From the NCBI GenBank assembly GCA_038211965.1, contig JBBQVB010000122.1, positions 1 to 7,137 on the forward strand: a DNA stretch of 7,137 nt. The letters run 5' to 3'. This document shows, one piece after another, positions 5,793-7,137 of this stretch. Each line of letters begins with the position of its first letter. Position 1 is the first letter of the stretch. The translations under genes were made by a program, and so were the position numbers. Source of the stretch: Glacieibacterium sp038211965. GTDB taxonomy: Bacteria > Pseudomonadota > Alphaproteobacteria > Sphingomonadales > Sphingomonadaceae. The notes under the pieces are model-generated. The model saw only the letters and a list, made by a program, of their open reading frames with translations. It ran no database searches and had not been told where the DNA came from.

Positions 5793-5822
5793 ACTATATC
5801 CCGGTACGGTTCATTTTGTCAA
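5793..5822 (-). promoter_or_regulatory. Near-consensus sigma-70 promoter for the holin gene
   Basis: On the minus strand a perfect TTGACA (5817-5822) is followed after 18 bases by TATAGT (5793-5798), one mismatch from TATAAT. Transcription would start near 5786, giving a leader of about 26 bases before the ATG at 5760. Inverted arms AACCG (5787-5791) and CGGTT (5807-5811) flank the -10 box and could form an operator, but short arms make this uncertain. Confidence 0.6.
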
Positions 5823-5915
5823 GCGAAATCGCGCACGCGGTTGCCGACGGCGTGATGCGCGCCGCTTGACGCGGGTGGCGGCGAAGGCTTGAACGCTCGC
5901 GCACAGGGAGCGCCG

Positions 5916-7137
5916 ATGTTCAGCAAGATCCTCATCGCCAACCGCGGCGAAATCGCCTGCCGCGTCATCCGCACCTGCCGCGAAATGGGCATCGCGACGG
6001 TCGCGGTCTACTCGGACGCCGACGCGGGCGCGCTCCACGTCGAGATGGCCGACGAGGCGGTGCGCCTCGGCCCGCCGCCCGCTGCCGAGAGCTACCTCCT
6101 CGCCGATGCGATCATCGCGGCGTGCCACGCCACCGGCGCACAGGCGGTGCACCCGGGTTACGGCTTCCTCAGCGAGCGCGCCAGCTTCCGCGCCGCCTGC
6201 GATGCGGCAGGCATCGTCTTCATCGGCCCGCCTGCGAGCGCCATCGCCGCGATGGGCGACAAGATCGAATCGAAGAAGCTGGCGAAGGCGGCGGGCGTGT
6301 CGGTCGTCCCCGGCTTCATCGGCGAGATCGACGGCACCGACCACGCCGTCCGCATTGCGTCGGAGATCGGCTACCCGGTGATGATGAAGGCGAGCGCAGG
6401 CGGCGGCGGCAAGGGCATGCGGCTGGCCTGGTCCGAGGCCGACGTCCGCGAAGGCTTCGAGGCGACCAGGCGCGAGGGCCTCGCGAGCTTCGGCGACGAC
6501 CGCGTCTTCATTGAGAAATTCGTCGAACAGCCGCGCCACATCGAAATCCAGCTGCTCGGCGACCAGAGCGGCAACATCGTCTATTTGAACGAGCGCGATT
6601 GCTCGATCCAGCGCCGCCACCAGAAGGTCGTCGAGGAAGCCCCCTCCCCCTTCGTCACTCCCGAAATGCGCGCCGCGATGGGCGAGCAAGCGGTCGCGCT
6701 GGCACGCGGCGTCGGCTATTTCAGCGCCGGAACGGTCGAGTTCATCGCCGGGGCCGACCGCTCGTTCTACTTCCTCGAAATGAACACGCGCCTGCAGGTC
6801 GAGCACCCGGTTACCGAGTGCATCACCGGGCGCGACCTCGTGCGCGACATGATCCGCGTCGCGGCAGGCGAACCGCTGGGGTTTACGCAGGCCGATGTCC
6901 GCCTGGCTGGCCATGCCATCGAAACGCGCGTCTATGCCGAGGATCCGTATCGCGGCTTCCTGCCCTCGACGGGACGACTGACGCGGCTCATCGCCCCCGC
7001 TGGAGACGGTGTGCGCGTCGATACCGGCGTCGTCGAGGGCAGTGAGATCAGCCGCTTCTACGATCCGATGATCGCCAAGCTGATCACCTATGCGCCGACC
7101 CGCGGCGAGGCGATTGCGGCGCAGGCGGCGGCGCTCG
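5916..7137 (+). CDS. pccA: Propionyl-CoA carboxylase biotin carboxylase chain, partial
   Basis: The first 407 codons of an acyl-CoA carboxylase alpha chain; the window ends inside the gene. The biotin carboxylase part uses ATP and bicarbonate to carboxylate biotin, which a beta chain (PccB) would use to turn propionyl-CoA into methylmalonyl-CoA. Seen in order: MFSKILIANRGEIACRV (1-17), HPGYGFLSE (79-87), the ATP-grasp glycine loop AGGGGKGM (161-168), EKFVEQPRHIEIQ (200-212), ERDCSIQRRHQKVVEEAP (226-243), the catalytic EMNTRLQVEHPVTE (288-301, with E288, N290, R292, E296) and GHAIETRVYAEDP with R338. The details ALHVEMADEAVRLGPPPAAESY and RFYDPMIAKLITYAPTR fit alphaproteobacterial PccA better than AccC; methylcrotonyl-CoA carboxylase is the main alternative. 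The biotin carrier domain should lie beyond the right edge, since the family runs to about 660-680 residues. AGGGAG 5 bases before the ATG supports the start. Confidence 0.9.
   Translation, partial: MFSKILIANRGEIACRVIRTCREMGIATVAVYSDADAGALHVEMADEAVRLGPPPAAESYLLADAIIAACHATGAQAVHPGYGFLSERASFRAACDAAGIVFIGPPASAIAAMGDKIESKKLAKAAGVSVVPGFIGEIDGTDHAVRIASEIGYPVMMKASAGGGGKGMRLAWSEADVREGFEATRREGLASFGDDRVFIEKFVEQPRHIEIQLLGDQSGNIVYLNERDCSIQRRHQKVVEEAPSPFVTPEMRAAMGEQAVALARGVGYFSAGTVEFIAGADRSFYFLEMNTRLQVEHPVTECITGRDLVRDMIRVAAGEPLGFTQADVRLAGHAIETRVYAEDPYRGFLPSTGRLTRLIAPAGDGVRVDTGVVEGSEISRFYDPMIAKLITYAPTRGEAIAAQAAAL

Noticed and set aside
5866..5894. Sigma-70 promoter for pccA (TTGACG, 17 bases, TTGAAC)
   Set aside because: The -35 box is acceptable but the -10 box is poor, and no second feature supports it, so no promoter is called for pccA.
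5811..6914. Long open frame (367 codons) on the minus strand opposite pccA
   Set aside because: No recognisable domain, and it lies over well-conserved biotin carboxylase motifs on the plus strand.

Overview
The window reads as chromosomal DNA of a GC-rich alphaproteobacterium, most likely a member of Sphingomonadales. The grounds are the codon use, a PEP-CTERM protein with the sphingomonad-style PEPxxW tail, a gene-transfer-agent type three-helix holin, and a biotin carboxylase chain that closely resembles alphaproteobacterial PccA. The genus cannot be fixed from the sequence alone. Coding density is high; the longest gap between genes is about 220 bases. No RNA gene, insertion sequence, CRISPR array or attachment site was seen.

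Left part (1-1404): a gene on the minus strand for an exported metal-dependent amidohydrolase of the imidazolonepropionase/Xaa-dipeptidase type, with a weak hairpin terminator candidate beyond its stop. It is divergent from the next unit.

Middle (1544-4213): a plus-strand unit of four genes, argC, two tandem RimJ/RimL-type GNAT acetyltransferases, and a gamma-class carbonic anhydrase-like protein. Each junction is a four-base ATGA stop/start overlap, so the genes are almost certainly co-transcribed and translationally coupled. ArgC gives the unit a link to arginine synthesis; the targets of the two acetyltransferases are unknown.

PEP-CTERM region (4214-5350): a 223-base intergenic region with a good sigma-54 (-24/-12) promoter match, upstream dyad symmetries that could be activator sites, and a small hairpin that puts the Shine-Dalgarno sequence in its loop. 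It precedes a 292-residue secreted PEP-CTERM protein. This fits the known RpoN/PrsK/PrsR control of exosortase substrates and is the most interesting signal here. A GC-rich hairpin separates this gene from the convergent gene that follows.

Right part (5350-7137): a stand-alone GTA-type holin gene on the minus strand, driven by a near-consensus sigma-70 promoter, with no other phage or GTA gene in view. Divergent from it is the first 407 codons of pccA (propionyl-CoA carboxylase biotin carboxylase chain), cut by the window edge.

Most of the window is ordinary metabolism. The observations worth following are the sigma-54 architecture of the PEP-CTERM gene and the isolated holin with its strong promoter.
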